Positions 56,248 to 64,000 of a DNA stretch of 64,000 nucleotides are shown here, one piece after another. The notes under the pieces are model-generated. The model was not told the origin of the DNA. It saw only the letters and a program-made list of their open reading frames with translations, and made no database searches. The position numbers and the translations under genes were made by a program. Each line of letters begins with the position of its first letter. The first letter of the stretch is position 1. Origin of the DNA: Hyphomicrobium sp. (GTDB taxonomy: Bacteria; Pseudomonadota; Alphaproteobacteria; Rhizobiales; Hyphomicrobiaceae); contig PERT01000002.1 of assembly GCA_002928955.1 (NCBI GenBank), positions 1-64,000 of the forward strand. The letters run 5' to 3'.

Positions 56248-56586
56248 TCAAAGGGCATTGTCGTCGGCTTCGCCGGTGCGGATGCGGACCGTGTGCTCGA
56301 TGGTCGAGACGAAGATCTTGCCGTCGCCGATCTGTCCGGTCCTTGCTGCCGTCTGGATGGCCGCCACCGCTTTTTCTGCCTGACCGGTTGGGACACAGAC
56401 CTCGATCTTGATCTTGGGCAGGAAACTCACGGCGTACTCGGCGCCGCGATAGATTTCCGTGTGACCCTTCTGGCGGCCGTAGCCCTTGACCTCAGTGACG
56501 GTCATGCCTTGAAATCCCAAGTCGGTCAGTGCGCTGCGCACCTCTTCGAGCTTGAACGGCTTTATGACTGCGGTGATCAGTTTCAT
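56248..56586 (-). CDS. glnK: Nitrogen regulatory PII protein GlnK
   Basis: A 112-residue PII protein: MKLITAVIKPFKLEEVRSAL, the T-loop with uridylylation Tyr51 (GHTEIYRGAEYAVSFLPK), the B-loop AARTGQIGDGKIFV and the C-loop VRIRTGE. It binds ATP/ADP and 2-oxoglutarate and plugs AmtB when nitrogen is ample. ATG at 56586 with a GGAGAGGGGG site. It precedes amtB by 57 bases on the minus strand, so they form one operon. Confidence 0.96.
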   Translation of the reverse strand: MKLITAVIKPFKLEEVRSALTDLGFQGMTVTEVKGYGRQKGHTEIYRGAEYAVSFLPKIKIEVCVPTGQAEKAVAAIQTAARTGQIGDGKIFVSTIEHTVRIRTGEADDNAL

Positions 56587-56717
56587 GCTGGCACCCCCTC
56601 TCCTGGTTCCTCCCGCAATGCAGGGATGGAACGATTTCTGGCCGTCGACCGGACCCATCGAGGCGCGGCCGTCGCAAAAAGTGACTCAAGTCCTGTGTCA
56701 GATTCGAGAGTGGTATA

Positions 56718-56747
56718 TATCTAATTGAAATAAATAGGATTTTTCAA
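56718..56747 (-). promoter_or_regulatory. Candidate glnK-amtB promoter
   Basis: On the minus strand TTGAAA (56742-56747), 18-base spacer, TAGATA (56718-56723). The segment is strikingly AT-rich for this genome. No sigma54 -24/-12 element (TGGCAC-N5-TTGC) was seen nearby, although nitrogen-regulated glnK genes often have one. Confidence 0.42.
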
Positions 56748-56789
56748 TAAAAGCCTGGTTTGCGCGCATTCCGCGCTCGCGACGGCCGC

Positions 56790-57746
56790 CTAACTTTTGG
56801 TCTTTCGATCGGAGTTGCCCGATGTTTGTGCAGATAAAGCCACATGCCGCATCAAACCCTCTTGCGCCACCGAGGCTACCAGCCGCCCGTCGCGCGTGAA
56901 CACACTACCACGGCAGAAGCCCCGCGCCCCCTCGGCACTTGGGCTGTCTTGGGCGTAGAGCAGCCAGTCGTCGGCCCGGAACGGCCGGTGGAACCATATC
57001 GCGTGGTCCAAGCTGGCGAGCTGCATATCGGCATCGAACAACACCTTGCCGTGGGCGATCAGCGCGGTATCGAGCAGCGTAAAGTCGGACGCGTAGGCCA
57101 ATACGCACTGATGCAAGCGATTATCGTCCGGCAAGGCGCCATTGGCACGGAACCAGATGTGCTGCATCGGTTTCTGCGGAGCGCGCGACAGGAAGCGCGA
57201 GAAATCGACCGGCCGCATTTCGATGGGGCGCTCCTGCTTCCAATAGGCCTGCATCGCCTTCGGCAACTGGTCCAGGTGGTTGGCCATCAAGTCGCCCGCG
57301 CTCGGCAACGCATCCGGCCCTGGCACGTCGGGCATCGTGGCCTGATGACTGTAACCCGGTTCGTCCTTGTGGAACGAAGCGCTCATGATGAACATCGACC
57401 GCCCGTGCTGGTTGGCTTTGACGCGCCGCGTTGAGAAGCTGCCGCCGTCGCGCACCTCCTCCACTTCGTAGTCGATCGGGTGCGCCGGATCGCCGCCCAG
57501 CAGGAAGTAGGCGTGCATCGAATGCAAGCGCCGTCCTGGTTCTACGCTACGGCCCGCCGCGACCAGTGCCTGGCCCAGCACTTGTCCGCCATAGACCCGC
57601 TGCCAACCATCCTGCGGGCTGGTCCCCCGGTAGAGGTTCGGTTTCATTTCGACGAGATCAAGAATGCCGAGCATCGCGGCCATCGCCTTGCGGGTCGGCT
57701 CAGTGGGTTGCTGGCCGTTGGAACCTATTGGTTTTTTTCCGGTCAT
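56790..57746 (-). CDS. tesB: Acyl-CoA thioesterase II (TesB-like)
   Basis: About 318 residues forming a double hot-dog thioesterase: FRGTSPQ-type LYRGTSPQDGWQRVYGGQVLGQALVAA, HAYFLLGGDPAHPIDYEVEEVRDGGSFSTRRV, and second-half YASDFTLLDTALIAHG, SLDHAIWFHRPFRADDWLLYAQDSPSAEGARGFCRG. It hydrolyses acyl-CoAs in the cytoplasm. Start at 57746 (MTGKKPIGSNGQ); a GTG at 57794 would add 16 residues. Divergent from the UbiH-like gene. Confidence 0.93.
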   Translation of the reverse strand: MTGKKPIGSNGQQPTEPTRKAMAAMLGILDLVEMKPNLYRGTSPQDGWQRVYGGQVLGQALVAAGRSVEPGRRLHSMHAYFLLGGDPAHPIDYEVEEVRDGGSFSTRRVKANQHGRSMFIMSASFHKDEPGYSHQATMPDVPGPDALPSAGDLMANHLDQLPKAMQAYWKQERPIEMRPVDFSRFLSRAPQKPMQHIWFRANGALPDDNRLHQCVLAYASDFTLLDTALIAHGKVLFDADMQLASLDHAIWFHRPFRADDWLLYAQDSPSAEGARGFCRGSVFTRDGRLVASVAQEGLMRHVALSAQTSGNSDRKTKS

Positions 57747-57909
57747 GTTGTGAGCCTTTTGCCGGTCCGTGGGGTCAATGCCTAACGTTGCCACTTCGCG
57801 GGTTCTGTCAAGGCGACGGGCAAGAATGAACGATGCACAAAGCTCGACGCACCGATCAGTTTATGGATACTGGCGAGGCAAGAATGGAAGAGCCGGAGCC
57901 CAACCCTAA

Positions 57910-59154
57910 ATGTCGCGCGTGCAATACGATGTCATTATTTCGGGCGCGAGTTTCACCGGCCTCACCATGGCTCTGGCGCTCGACCATGCGCTGGGCGACG
58001 ATCTCGCTGTGCTGTTGGTGGATCGTGCCGCTCCCGCACCCGTCGCTGACAGCCGCGCCACGGCGCTGTCCGCCGGCTCCAAGCGCCTTCTGACGACGCT
58101 CGGCTTGTGGGCTGCGGTCGCACCGGACGCACAACCGGTAAAGCAAATCGAAATCAGCGACTCGCGCCTCGACAGTGGCATCCGGCCGGTCTACGTGTCT
58201 TACGACAACACGGTCGGCCCGGCGACAGCTGGCGCGGATGCTGAACCTGCGACCTGGATCGTGCCGAATGCGGCGCTGTCTTCGGTGCTGCGCGACGCCG
58301 TTGCTGGTCGGCCGTCGCTCAGGCTGCGAACGGGAGACGCCGCCACCGGTCTGTTGGCCGGCTTCTACGGCGCCACGGTCATTTTGGCCGACGGGACCAC
58401 CTACGAGGCTCCCCTCGTTATTGCCGCCGACGGACGACGCTCAGCCCTCAGGGAGGCGGCGCAAATCAAGGTCGTAGCCTCGCGCTATGCGCAGACCGGC
58501 ATCGTCACCACCGTCGCGCACGAGCGCCCGCACAACAGTGTGGCCGTGCAACATTTTCTGCCCGCCGGCCCGTTCGCCATTCTGCCCCTCACCGGTAACC
58601 GCTCGTGTATCACCTGGACTGAGGAGAAGGATGAAGCAAAACGCATCCTTGAGCTCGACGCCGCGGCGTTCCTGGCCGAGGTGGACTTGAGGTTCGGCGG
58701 TAAGCTCGGGCCGCTATCGATCATTGGCCCGCGGCAGTCTTGGCCGCTCGAGGTGCATTTGGCCCGCAACTTCGTCGCGCCGCGCTTTGCAATCATCGGG
58801 GACGCCGCCCATGGCGTCCATCCCATCGCCGGCCAGGGTCTCAACCTCGGCCTCCGTGACGTCGCAGCCCTCGTCGAGGTGATAGCCGACGCCGCCCGCG
58901 TCGGTCTCGATATTGGGAACCTGGAGACGCTCAAACGCTACGAGCGCTGGCGGCGGTTCGATTCGGTGGTGTCGGCTGCCGCCTTCGATGGCCTCAATCG
59001 ATTGTTCTCGAACGACTGGCCCGTGCTTCGCGCGACTCGCGACGCCGGCCTCGGCATCATCGACCGTTTCCCCGCGATCAAGCAGATGTTCGTTACCGAA
59101 GCCGCCGGCCTCTCCGGCGAACTGCCGCGGTTGTTGCGGGGGGACAGCGTGTGA
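57910..59154 (+). CDS. UbiH/UbiF-family FAD-dependent monooxygenase
   Basis: A 414-residue flavoprotein hydroxylase: dinucleotide fold SGASFTGLTMALAL (a GxSxxG variant), DSRATALSAGSKRLL, the DG motif LVIAADGRRSALREAAQI, and GDAAHGVHPIAGQGLNLGLRDVAALVEV. These are the fingerprints of ubiquinone-ring hydroxylases. It probably hydroxylates a polyprenylphenol in ubiquinone synthesis. Alphaproteobacteria often use a single broad enzyme (UbiL/UbiM), so the exact position cannot be assigned. Confidence 0.9.
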   Translation: MSRVQYDVIISGASFTGLTMALALDHALGDDLAVLLVDRAAPAPVADSRATALSAGSKRLLTTLGLWAAVAPDAQPVKQIEISDSRLDSGIRPVYVSYDNTVGPATAGADAEPATWIVPNAALSSVLRDAVAGRPSLRLRTGDAATGLLAGFYGATVILADGTTYEAPLVIAADGRRSALREAAQIKVVASRYAQTGIVTTVAHERPHNSVAVQHFLPAGPFAILPLTGNRSCITWTEEKDEAKRILELDAAAFLAEVDLRFGGKLGPLSIIGPRQSWPLEVHLARNFVAPRFAIIGDAAHGVHPIAGQGLNLGLRDVAALVEVIADAARVGLDIGNLETLKRYERWRRFDSVVSAAAFDGLNRLFSNDWPVLRATRDAGLGIIDRFPAIKQMFVTEAAGLSGELPRLLRGDSV

Positions 59155-59196
59155 AGCTGGTGCTGGCTGGCACTTAGACCTTAAGCGCGCGCCGAC

Positions 59197-59272
59197 CTAG
59201 TGGCCTGTCGCGCCTAAATCGCTGTGCCAGCCGCACGCGTCGACGATTTAGGCCCGACATGAAGGCCACTAG
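59197..59272. repeat. Imperfect 76 bp palindrome
   Basis: CTAGTGGCCT (59197-59206) pairs with AGGCCACTAG (59263-59272); GTCG with CGAC; GCCTAAATCG (59212-59221) with CGATTTAGGC (59244-59253). The apex is 59222-59243. It is immediately followed by the second palindrome and shares its AGGCCACTAGC right end with the 29.4 kb repeat. Confidence 0.8.
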
Positions 59273-59364
59273 CTATATATTTGGGTTAGTGGGGCGTTCA
59301 TCGCGCCTTAATTGACGCGCACGATGCCCCACCCACCAGTCAATTAAGGCGCGACGCCCCACTA
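59261..59364 (+). repeat. Palindromic dispersed repeat, family B, copy 2
   Basis: Homologous to 29411-29513. In this copy the arms are nearly perfect: AGTGGGGCGT (59288-59297), TCAT bulge, CGCGCCTTAATTGAC (59302-59316) against GTCAATTAAGGCGCG (59339-59353) and ACGCCCCACT (59354-59363), a 25 bp stem. Confidence 0.82.
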
Positions 59365-59671
59365 GGGCACGCCGCCAAGTTCAAGCTGCAGGGCCTGCAG
59401 ATCGATCCGAAGCTGGAGATGTACGTGACCACGCTGCGCGAAAGGCGCACGAAGAAGGCCGAAACAGTTGAGTGGCGCGTTGCGATGGCGGATCAATTGA
59501 TGCTGGTCAGGCTTCCGCGATGGGCACGGATGGGCACGCCGCCACGGTTATCGTGCCACCACGCATCCCGGGAAGCAGGGTTGGGTTCGGGACGGCGCTG
59601 TACCAAGCCGGCTGACGGTTCCCGAATTCGGGTTGCAGCCATCGATAGTCAGATCAGACAGGGGTATAGAG

Positions 59672-60751
59672 ATGCGAAATCGACGACTTGCCGGACTACT
59701 CGCTAGCGGAGTCTTGGCGCTGTCTTCACCCATATCTGCCGGAACCGCCACACCGTCCGCGGATATTGACTTGAAGCTCTTCGAGAAAACCGAAATTGAC
59801 CGCAGCAACGGTTGCTCTGTCGTGCTTTGGCAGGACGATCGCGACCCCGAAACAGACAAGTACGCCTACCTGTTCGCCGAGACGCTGAGCGGGAAAAATC
59901 ATACCCGTCAACCGGCGCGGATCAAGATCGGTGGAACGGTCACGACCATGAAGCGCGTGGCGAAAGGAGGAAAGACGACGGGGTACGATCTTTTTGAGTA
60001 TCAGCTCTACCAGTTGCCGGCAGCGAACGAGTTCGTCGTGCTTCAACTCAAACTCGCCGAAGAAGAGGGCGAATCCGTTGACGTCGAATCGGGCGCAATG
60101 ACCATCATCATGAAGGGCAAGCCGGTGTTCCGCGCGACCGTCAAGGGCAATGCCGGCTGCATCACCCCCGCGGCTGCTGGAACGGCCCGCAAGAGAAGCG
60201 CAGCTCCTGATGGTCCGGCCAGGGTAACGGCATCGGAACCTCCCTTGCCTGAAGTCGGGCCAGGCATGTTCGAGCGCTACGCCGTTCGTTCCGCTCAGCT
60301 TCCAGCCAAATTGACAGTGGCCGCAAAAAAGCAGTTCGGGTGCGAACCGGCAACGATGAATAAGGGTGTCACGGCCTTCCAGTTGTCCGAGGAATCAGCG
60401 ATTTGGCAGATTCCGTGCGGCGAGCATGGCGCATCCGCAAGATCGGCTGTCTATGCATTGGTCTACGTGCCCGACCCGGCCGCCAACTACAGTTTTCTTC
60501 CGTTGCCTACTCCAAAGGGCGTGACGCGGGCCCTGGGCGACCACACGCTGATGGATCCAAAATGGGATATGAAAACCCGAACCGTTACCGGCATTCATAC
60601 CGAAGGAAACGGTTCAGACTGTGGACAGTTCGAGCGCTATCAGGTGACCGCAGAAGGCGGGTTCCGATTGATCGAGTTCCGCGCCAAGGATGCGTGCGAT
60701 GGCCAGAGCATGAAACCGCAAGATTTTCCGCTGGTGTTCAAGGCGAAGTAA
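59672..60751 (+). CDS. Exported DUF1176-like protein
   Basis: About 359 residues with a signal peptide (RLAGLLASGVLALSSPIS, cleavage near AGTA). An N-terminal domain of ~150 residues (IDRSNGCSVVLWQDDRDPETDKYAYLF ...) is followed by a DUF1176-like C-terminal domain with FQLSEESAIWQIPCGEHGASARS, AVYALVYVPDP, TVTGIHTEGNGSDCGQFERYQVTAEGGFRLIEFRAKDACDG. Paired cysteines suggest disulfides. Function unknown; periplasmic or secreted. Start at 59672 has AGGGGTAT upstream. Repeat-bearing spacers lie on both sides. Confidence 0.75.
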   Translation: MRNRRLAGLLASGVLALSSPISAGTATPSADIDLKLFEKTEIDRSNGCSVVLWQDDRDPETDKYAYLFAETLSGKNHTRQPARIKIGGTVTTMKRVAKGGKTTGYDLFEYQLYQLPAANEFVVLQLKLAEEEGESVDVESGAMTIIMKGKPVFRATVKGNAGCITPAAAGTARKRSAAPDGPARVTASEPPLPEVGPGMFERYAVRSAQLPAKLTVAAKKQFGCEPATMNKGVTAFQLSEESAIWQIPCGEHGASARSAVYALVYVPDPAANYSFLPLPTPKGVTRALGDHTLMDPKWDMKTRTVTGIHTEGNGSDCGQFERYQVTAEGGFRLIEFRAKDACDGQSMKPQDFPLVFKAK

Positions 60752-60782
60752 CTCGCCCGACGGTGTGACGCGTCTGGTGTTC

Positions 60783-60845
60783 CGGCGCCGACATTTGTTT
60801 CCCATTGCAACGCGCTCCAGATTAAATGTCGGCGCCGCAAGGAAC
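60783..60845. repeat. Palindromic dispersed repeat, family A, copy 2
   Basis: The reverse complement of 36-95 with about four mismatches in 60 bases; bounded by GGCGCCGAC/GTCGGCGCC arms. It begins about 30 bases after the DUF1176 gene stop and could act as its terminator structure. Confidence 0.78.
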
Positions 60846-60863
60846 ACTATCAACTCTATGATT

Positions 60864-60941
60864 CTAGTGTATATTTTGCATCTCACGTTTGGTTTTGAGT
60901 CCAGCCCCGAGTAGAGATCAAACGTCAGATGCGCTACACGA
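60864..60941 (+). repeat. Dispersed repeat, family C, copy 2
   Basis: Bases 60891-60939 match the reverse complement of 29324-29375. Here an extra left arm (60864-60892: TAGTGTA...GCATCT.ACGTTTGG) pairs with the right arm (CAAACGT.AGATGCGCTACA), so the element is itself palindromic. Only ~20 bases separate it from family A copy 2. Confidence 0.75.
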
Positions 60942-61009
60942 GCTGCCAGCGGCGCTGACGTGGCACCCGCTCCCGATGTACGATGCTGATCGCTTAGCGC
61001 TGAATACGC

Positions 61010-62314
61010 TCAGCGCCGGCCGATACTGGAGTAGCGAAAGCCAGCGGCGCGGGCGGCGGCGGGTTGGAAGATGTTGCGCAGATCGACGAGTGCATCGCCG
61101 GACATGCGGGCCTTGATTTCGTCGAGATCAAGGGCGCGGAACTCGTTCCATTCGGTGATGACAAGCACGCAATCTGAGCCATCAACCGCATCGAGGGAGC
61201 TGTCACACCAATGGACACCGGGAAGCATGCCTTCAGCGTGCTTTTTGCCTTGTGGATCAAATGCTCTAATGGTTGCTCCGCGCTCCTGTAGCATCGGTAC
61301 GATAACAAGGCTCGGCGCATCGCGCATGTCGTCAGTGTTGGGTTTGAAGGTGACTCCGAGCACACCGATCGTCTTGCCGCGGACCGATCCGCCGAGCGCC
61401 TTCTCGACGCGGCCGGCCATGGCGATTTTGCGCTCGTAGTTGACGCGCTCGACCTGCTCGACGATCGACAGGGGTGTCTTGTTGTCGCGCCCGGTGCGGA
61501 TGACAGCCGAGACGTCCTTCGGGAAGCACGAGCCGCCATAGCCGGGACCGGGGTGGAGAAACTTGTCACCGATGCGGCGGTCGCGGCCGATGGCGTTGGC
61601 GACCTCCTGCACATCGGCGCCGACCTCCTCGCAGAGATCGGCGACCTCGTTGATGAAGCTGATCTTCAACGCCAGGAAGGCGTTGGCCGCATACTTCGCC
61701 AGCTCGGCTGATTCGCGGCTCACGAACACCACCGGCGAGTTGCGGATCGACAGGGGCTTATAAAGTCGCTCAAGGATCTTGCGGGCGCGGTCGTCATCAG
61801 TGCCGACCAGCACCCGGTCGGGGTGAGTGAAATCCTGGATTGCCGACCCTTCGCGCAAGAATTCCGGGTTCGAGCAAACGGCGTAATCGGCATCCGTCCG
61901 AAGTGCCTTCAGGCGTTCCTCGATCTGCCGGCTGGTGCCGACGGGAACGGTCGATTTTGTGGTGATGACCGTGAAACCATCGAGGTACGGCGCGATCTCC
62001 TCGACCGCTGCGAACACGTAGGAGAGATCGGCGTGACCGTCACCGCGGCGCATAGGCGTGCCCACGGCAAGAAAGATGATGTCGGCGTCATGCGCGGCCG
62101 GGCCAAGTTCGCGGGTGAACACCAGTCGGCCGGCCTTCATGTTGCGCGCCAAAAGGTCGTCGAGGCCGGGCTCGTAAATCGGTGACCTGCCATGCGCAAG
62201 CTCGGCCAGCCGGGCTTCATCCTTGTCAACGCAGGTGACGTTCCAGCCGAACTCGGAAAAGCAGGCCGCCGAGACGAGCCCCACGTATCCGGCGCCGATC
62301 ATGCAGATGTTCAT
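61010..62314 (-). CDS. ugd: UDP-glucose 6-dehydrogenase
   Basis: A 434-residue enzyme: NAD-binding ICMIGAGYVGLVSAACFSEFG, CVDKDEARLAELAHG, PIYEPGLDDLL, catalytic Cys263 in PGPGYGGSCFPKDVSA, and C-terminal IGVLGVTFKPNTDDMRDAPS. It makes UDP-glucuronate for exopolysaccharide, LPS or glycolipid synthesis. It is near a GT2 gene cut by the right edge, which suggests surface-glycan context. Confidence 0.95.
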   Translation of the reverse strand: MNICMIGAGYVGLVSAACFSEFGWNVTCVDKDEARLAELAHGRSPIYEPGLDDLLARNMKAGRLVFTRELGPAAHDADIIFLAVGTPMRRGDGHADLSYVFAAVEEIAPYLDGFTVITTKSTVPVGTSRQIEERLKALRTDADYAVCSNPEFLREGSAIQDFTHPDRVLVGTDDDRARKILERLYKPLSIRNSPVVFVSRESAELAKYAANAFLALKISFINEVADLCEEVGADVQEVANAIGRDRRIGDKFLHPGPGYGGSCFPKDVSAVIRTGRDNKTPLSIVEQVERVNYERKIAMAGRVEKALGGSVRGKTIGVLGVTFKPNTDDMRDAPSLVIVPMLQERGATIRAFDPQGKKHAEGMLPGVHWCDSSLDAVDGSDCVLVITEWNEFRALDLDEIKARMSGDALVDLRNIFQPAAARAAGFRYSSIGRR

Positions 62315-62449
62315 GGGTCTGGTCCGTTTTGCGTTGCATGGGCGACCGGCCGCTCGCGCCGGAGTTCGAGTACGCCAGAAGCGCTAGCAGAGGACCGGGA
62401 TCCAATTCAATGCGCTGAAGCGCGTAAGTGGTGGACGGCGGATCCGCAT

Positions 62450-63064
62450 TCAGACCCTCGACTTGGACGGCCTTACGACGAACGCCAGGCGATACGGGTT
62501 GTGCCCGAGGTTGCGCGGCAGGCGCTCTGCACGCAGCCCGACGACGGCCGCGACGAGGAATCCTTCGGCGGCGGCGAACTTCAAGAGTTCGCGGGCGTCG
62601 GTCAAGGCGCCGAGATCGGGCGGCAGCACGTCCGCGACCAGCATTTGCCCGGATGGCGCGAGCTTGATGGCCAAACTCTCGAAAAGCGGGCCCGCGGCGG
62701 CAGCCTCCACATACTGAAGCACGGAATTGACGACGATGAGATCAAGCGAGCCGTCTGCGACCTCGTCGAGAGGGCCCGGCTTCGGGACGGTGATGTTGGC
62801 AACCGCGCCGAAGCGCGCTTGAAGCTGTTCGCTGACCCTCGACGAGCCGTCGCTGAGGATCAGCCGGCCGACCTCGCTCGCGATGCGATCTGCCGACAAG
62901 GCTTCGCCACACCCAAAATCCATGATGTTCTGGCGTCGCAGCGGGACGTCGGTCCGGGTGGCGAAATCCAACAGGTCATCTGCCAGACGGTTGTAGTGCG
63001 CAGCCTTGTGGCGTCGGCTGACGTAGACCGAGCTGTCGTGCTCCCAGTAGTCCTGCCAGCCCAT
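62450..63064 (-). CDS. Class I SAM-dependent methyltransferase
   Basis: A 204-residue methyltransferase: motif I IMDFGCGEALSADRIA, acidic loop LILSDGSSRVSE, SLDLIVVNSVLQYVEA and the post-motif LAPSGQMLVADVLPPDLGAL. The substrate is not evident. It opens MGWQDYWEHDSSVYVSRRHKAAHYNRLADDLLDFA, a pattern seen in methyltransferases of surface-polysaccharide loci. Divergent from the GT2 gene. Confidence 0.82.
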   Translation of the reverse strand: MGWQDYWEHDSSVYVSRRHKAAHYNRLADDLLDFATRTDVPLRRQNIMDFGCGEALSADRIASEVGRLILSDGSSRVSEQLQARFGAVANITVPKPGPLDEVADGSLDLIVVNSVLQYVEAAAAGPLFESLAIKLAPSGQMLVADVLPPDLGALTDARELLKFAAAEGFLVAAVVGLRAERLPRNLGHNPYRLAFVVRPSKSRV

Positions 63065-63300
63065 GTCAACCTTCTCGATAGGCCTTGCGGGACGAGCCCC
63101 GAATGCAGTCGGCGACGCTTTTTAACAGAATTGCAACGATCTTGCCCAGTGATTTGGGCATGAGGTGCCTGTGATCGCAGGAGCGGCATCATCGCACGCT
63201 GGACGCCTCGGGAGCCGGAGGCCATAAGTGGGGCCGAAATCCGGGGCGTCCAGCCGGCGCCGCGTCTAAGTCACCGTCACCTGCGAGGCGCAACGCCGCA

Positions 63301-64000
63301 ATGCCCGCCGCCACCGACATCGCGAGCGCGACCGCAGACCCGATATCCGGGTCTCGCGACGCCCGCGGTCTCTCGGTAGTGATCCCGGTGCTGAACGAGG
63401 AGCGAGGGATCGGGGCGTTGCTCGCGCGGCTGACGCCCGTGCTCGATGCGACGGGTGAAAACTGGGACATCCTGTTTGTCGACGACGGATCGACCGATGG
63501 CACGCTGTTGGCGCTGCGCGCGGCAAACGCCCGCGATCCCCGGGTCAAGGCCATTTCACTGAGCCGCAATTTCGGCAAGGAGATCGCGGTGGCGGCGGGG
63601 CTGCGTCACGCAACCGGCGCCGCGGTGGTGCTGATGGACGCAGACCTGCAGCATCCGCCCGAAGTCATCCCCGAGTTCGTGGCCAAGTGGCGCGCCGGGT
63701 ATGACGACGTCTACGCGCAGCGCCAGGACCGGGCGGCGGACAGCCCCTCGCGGCGCCTGCTATCCGTGTTCTACTACCGGACGTTCAAAGTGCTGTCAGG
63801 CACGAAGTTGCCCGAGAACGCTGGTGACTTCCGGCTGCTGTCGCGGCGGGCTGTGGATGCGCTCAATCAGCTGGGGGAACGGGCGCGGTTCAACAAGGGC
63901 TTGTTTGCGTGGATCGGATTCAAGTCGACGGGTGTTCCGTTCAATGTGCCGGACCGGCAGGACGCTGGCGGGTCGCGCTGGAACATGCGCAAGCTTGTTC
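63301..64000 (+). CDS. Glycosyltransferase family 2, 3' truncated by the window edge
   Basis: A frame open from ATG 63301 to the end of the window (233 codons), so the stop is outside. It reads LSVVIPVLNEERGIGALLARL, the GT-A opening; ILFVDDGSTDGTL; SLSRNFGKEIAVAAGLRHATG; VLMDADLQHPPEVIPEF (DxD-type metal site); and SRRLLSVFYYRTFKVLSGTKLPENAGDFRLLSRRAVDAL. This is the DPM1/GtrB/ArnC-like type that transfers sugars to polyprenyl phosphate and usually has two C-terminal membrane segments, not yet seen here. Glycan context agrees with ugd nearby. Confidence 0.9.
   Translation, partial: MPAATDIASATADPISGSRDARGLSVVIPVLNEERGIGALLARLTPVLDATGENWDILFVDDGSTDGTLLALRAANARDPRVKAISLSRNFGKEIAVAAGLRHATGAAVVLMDADLQHPPEVIPEFVAKWRAGYDDVYAQRQDRAADSPSRRLLSVFYYRTFKVLSGTKLPENAGDFRLLSRRAVDALNQLGERARFNKGLFAWIGFKSTGVPFNVPDRQDAGGSRWNMRKLV

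Larger units (their letters stand above)
59155..59671. other. Repeat-rich spacer with possible gene remnant
   Basis: About 517 bases. It holds two palindromes (59197-59272 and 59288-59363). To their right a frame starting near 59368 reads HAAKFKLQGLQIDPKLEMYV and then continues without family-like features to 59706. That short stretch looks like a remnant of a coding region, but I do not recognise the source. The promoter for the DUF1176 gene at 59672 should be in the last ~150 bases. Confidence 0.5.

Noticed and set aside
56659-56789. Sigma54 promoter for glnK-amtB
   Set aside because: No TGGCAC-N5-TTGC match was seen; a sigma70-like pair is the better candidate.

Overview
The window is a continuous piece of a GC-rich, densely coding chromosome from an alphaproteobacterium, most likely of the order Hyphomicrobiales (rhizobia and relatives; a Hyphomicrobium- or Rhodoplanes-like lineage is a guess). 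The support is a bioBFDAZ biotin operon with the rhizobial-type BioZ, aerobic cobaltochelatase genes cobS and cobT, an alphaproteobacterial FtsK-LolA neighbourhood, a glnK-amtB pair, a NodU-type carbamoyltransferase, and several small families typical of the group (DUF1178, ComF, UPF0114, DUF1176, BolA). No rRNA, tRNA, CRISPR array, phage or intact insertion sequence was seen.

Layout. 0.2-3.5 kb: a one-component regulator (DNA-binding plus anion-binding domain) facing a tupBCA-type tungstate/molybdate ABC importer. 3.7-8.9 kb: bioB-F-D-A-Z on the minus strand with overlapping genes, from glutaryl-CoA-derived pimeloyl-ACP to biotin. 9-16 kb: a Tat-exported PhoX-type phosphatase, an FAH-family hydrolase, then grxC, a nitrilase-family gene and a DUF1178 gene, with comF and a methyltransferase. 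16-25 kb: mutT, argJ, a parvulin-type foldase, secA and a carbamoyltransferase. 25-29 kb: UPF0114 and three tandem YkuD (L,D-transpeptidase) paralogues, the middle one frameshifted. 29.6-36.8 kb: accA, a ParB-like gene, xerD, a large exported protein and aroK-aroB. 36.9-44.8 kb: a CorC/CNNM-type transporter, bolA, a J-domain gene, and cobS-uma2-cobT plus a phytase-like exported protein. 45-52 kb: a Cas2-like orphan, hisA, an aminotransferase, ftsK and lolA. 52.2-52.35 kb: a strong candidate for an uncharacterised or 6S-like structured RNA with its own promoter and terminator. 52.4-59 kb: a cyclic-nucleotide-binding protein, an OmpR-family response regulator, another YkuD enzyme, glnK-amtB, a TesB thioesterase and a UbiH-like monooxygenase. 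59-64 kb: repeat-rich spacers, a DUF1176 protein, ugd, a methyltransferase, and a glycosyltransferase cut by the right edge.

Functional themes are cofactor supply (biotin, which serves the carboxylase that AccA belongs to; cobalamin; tungsten/molybdenum), envelope maintenance (SecA, foldase, LolA, four YkuD domains, Ugd, glycosyltransferase, FtsK) and nutrient acquisition (ammonium, phosphate). The most distinctive non-genic content is a set of dispersed palindromic repeats at both ends of the window and at 29.3-29.5 kb, a 27-28 bp tandem array at 44.8 kb, and the structured RNA locus at 52.2 kb. Start codons were chosen from ribosome-binding sites and family alignment, and several differ from the longest open frame.
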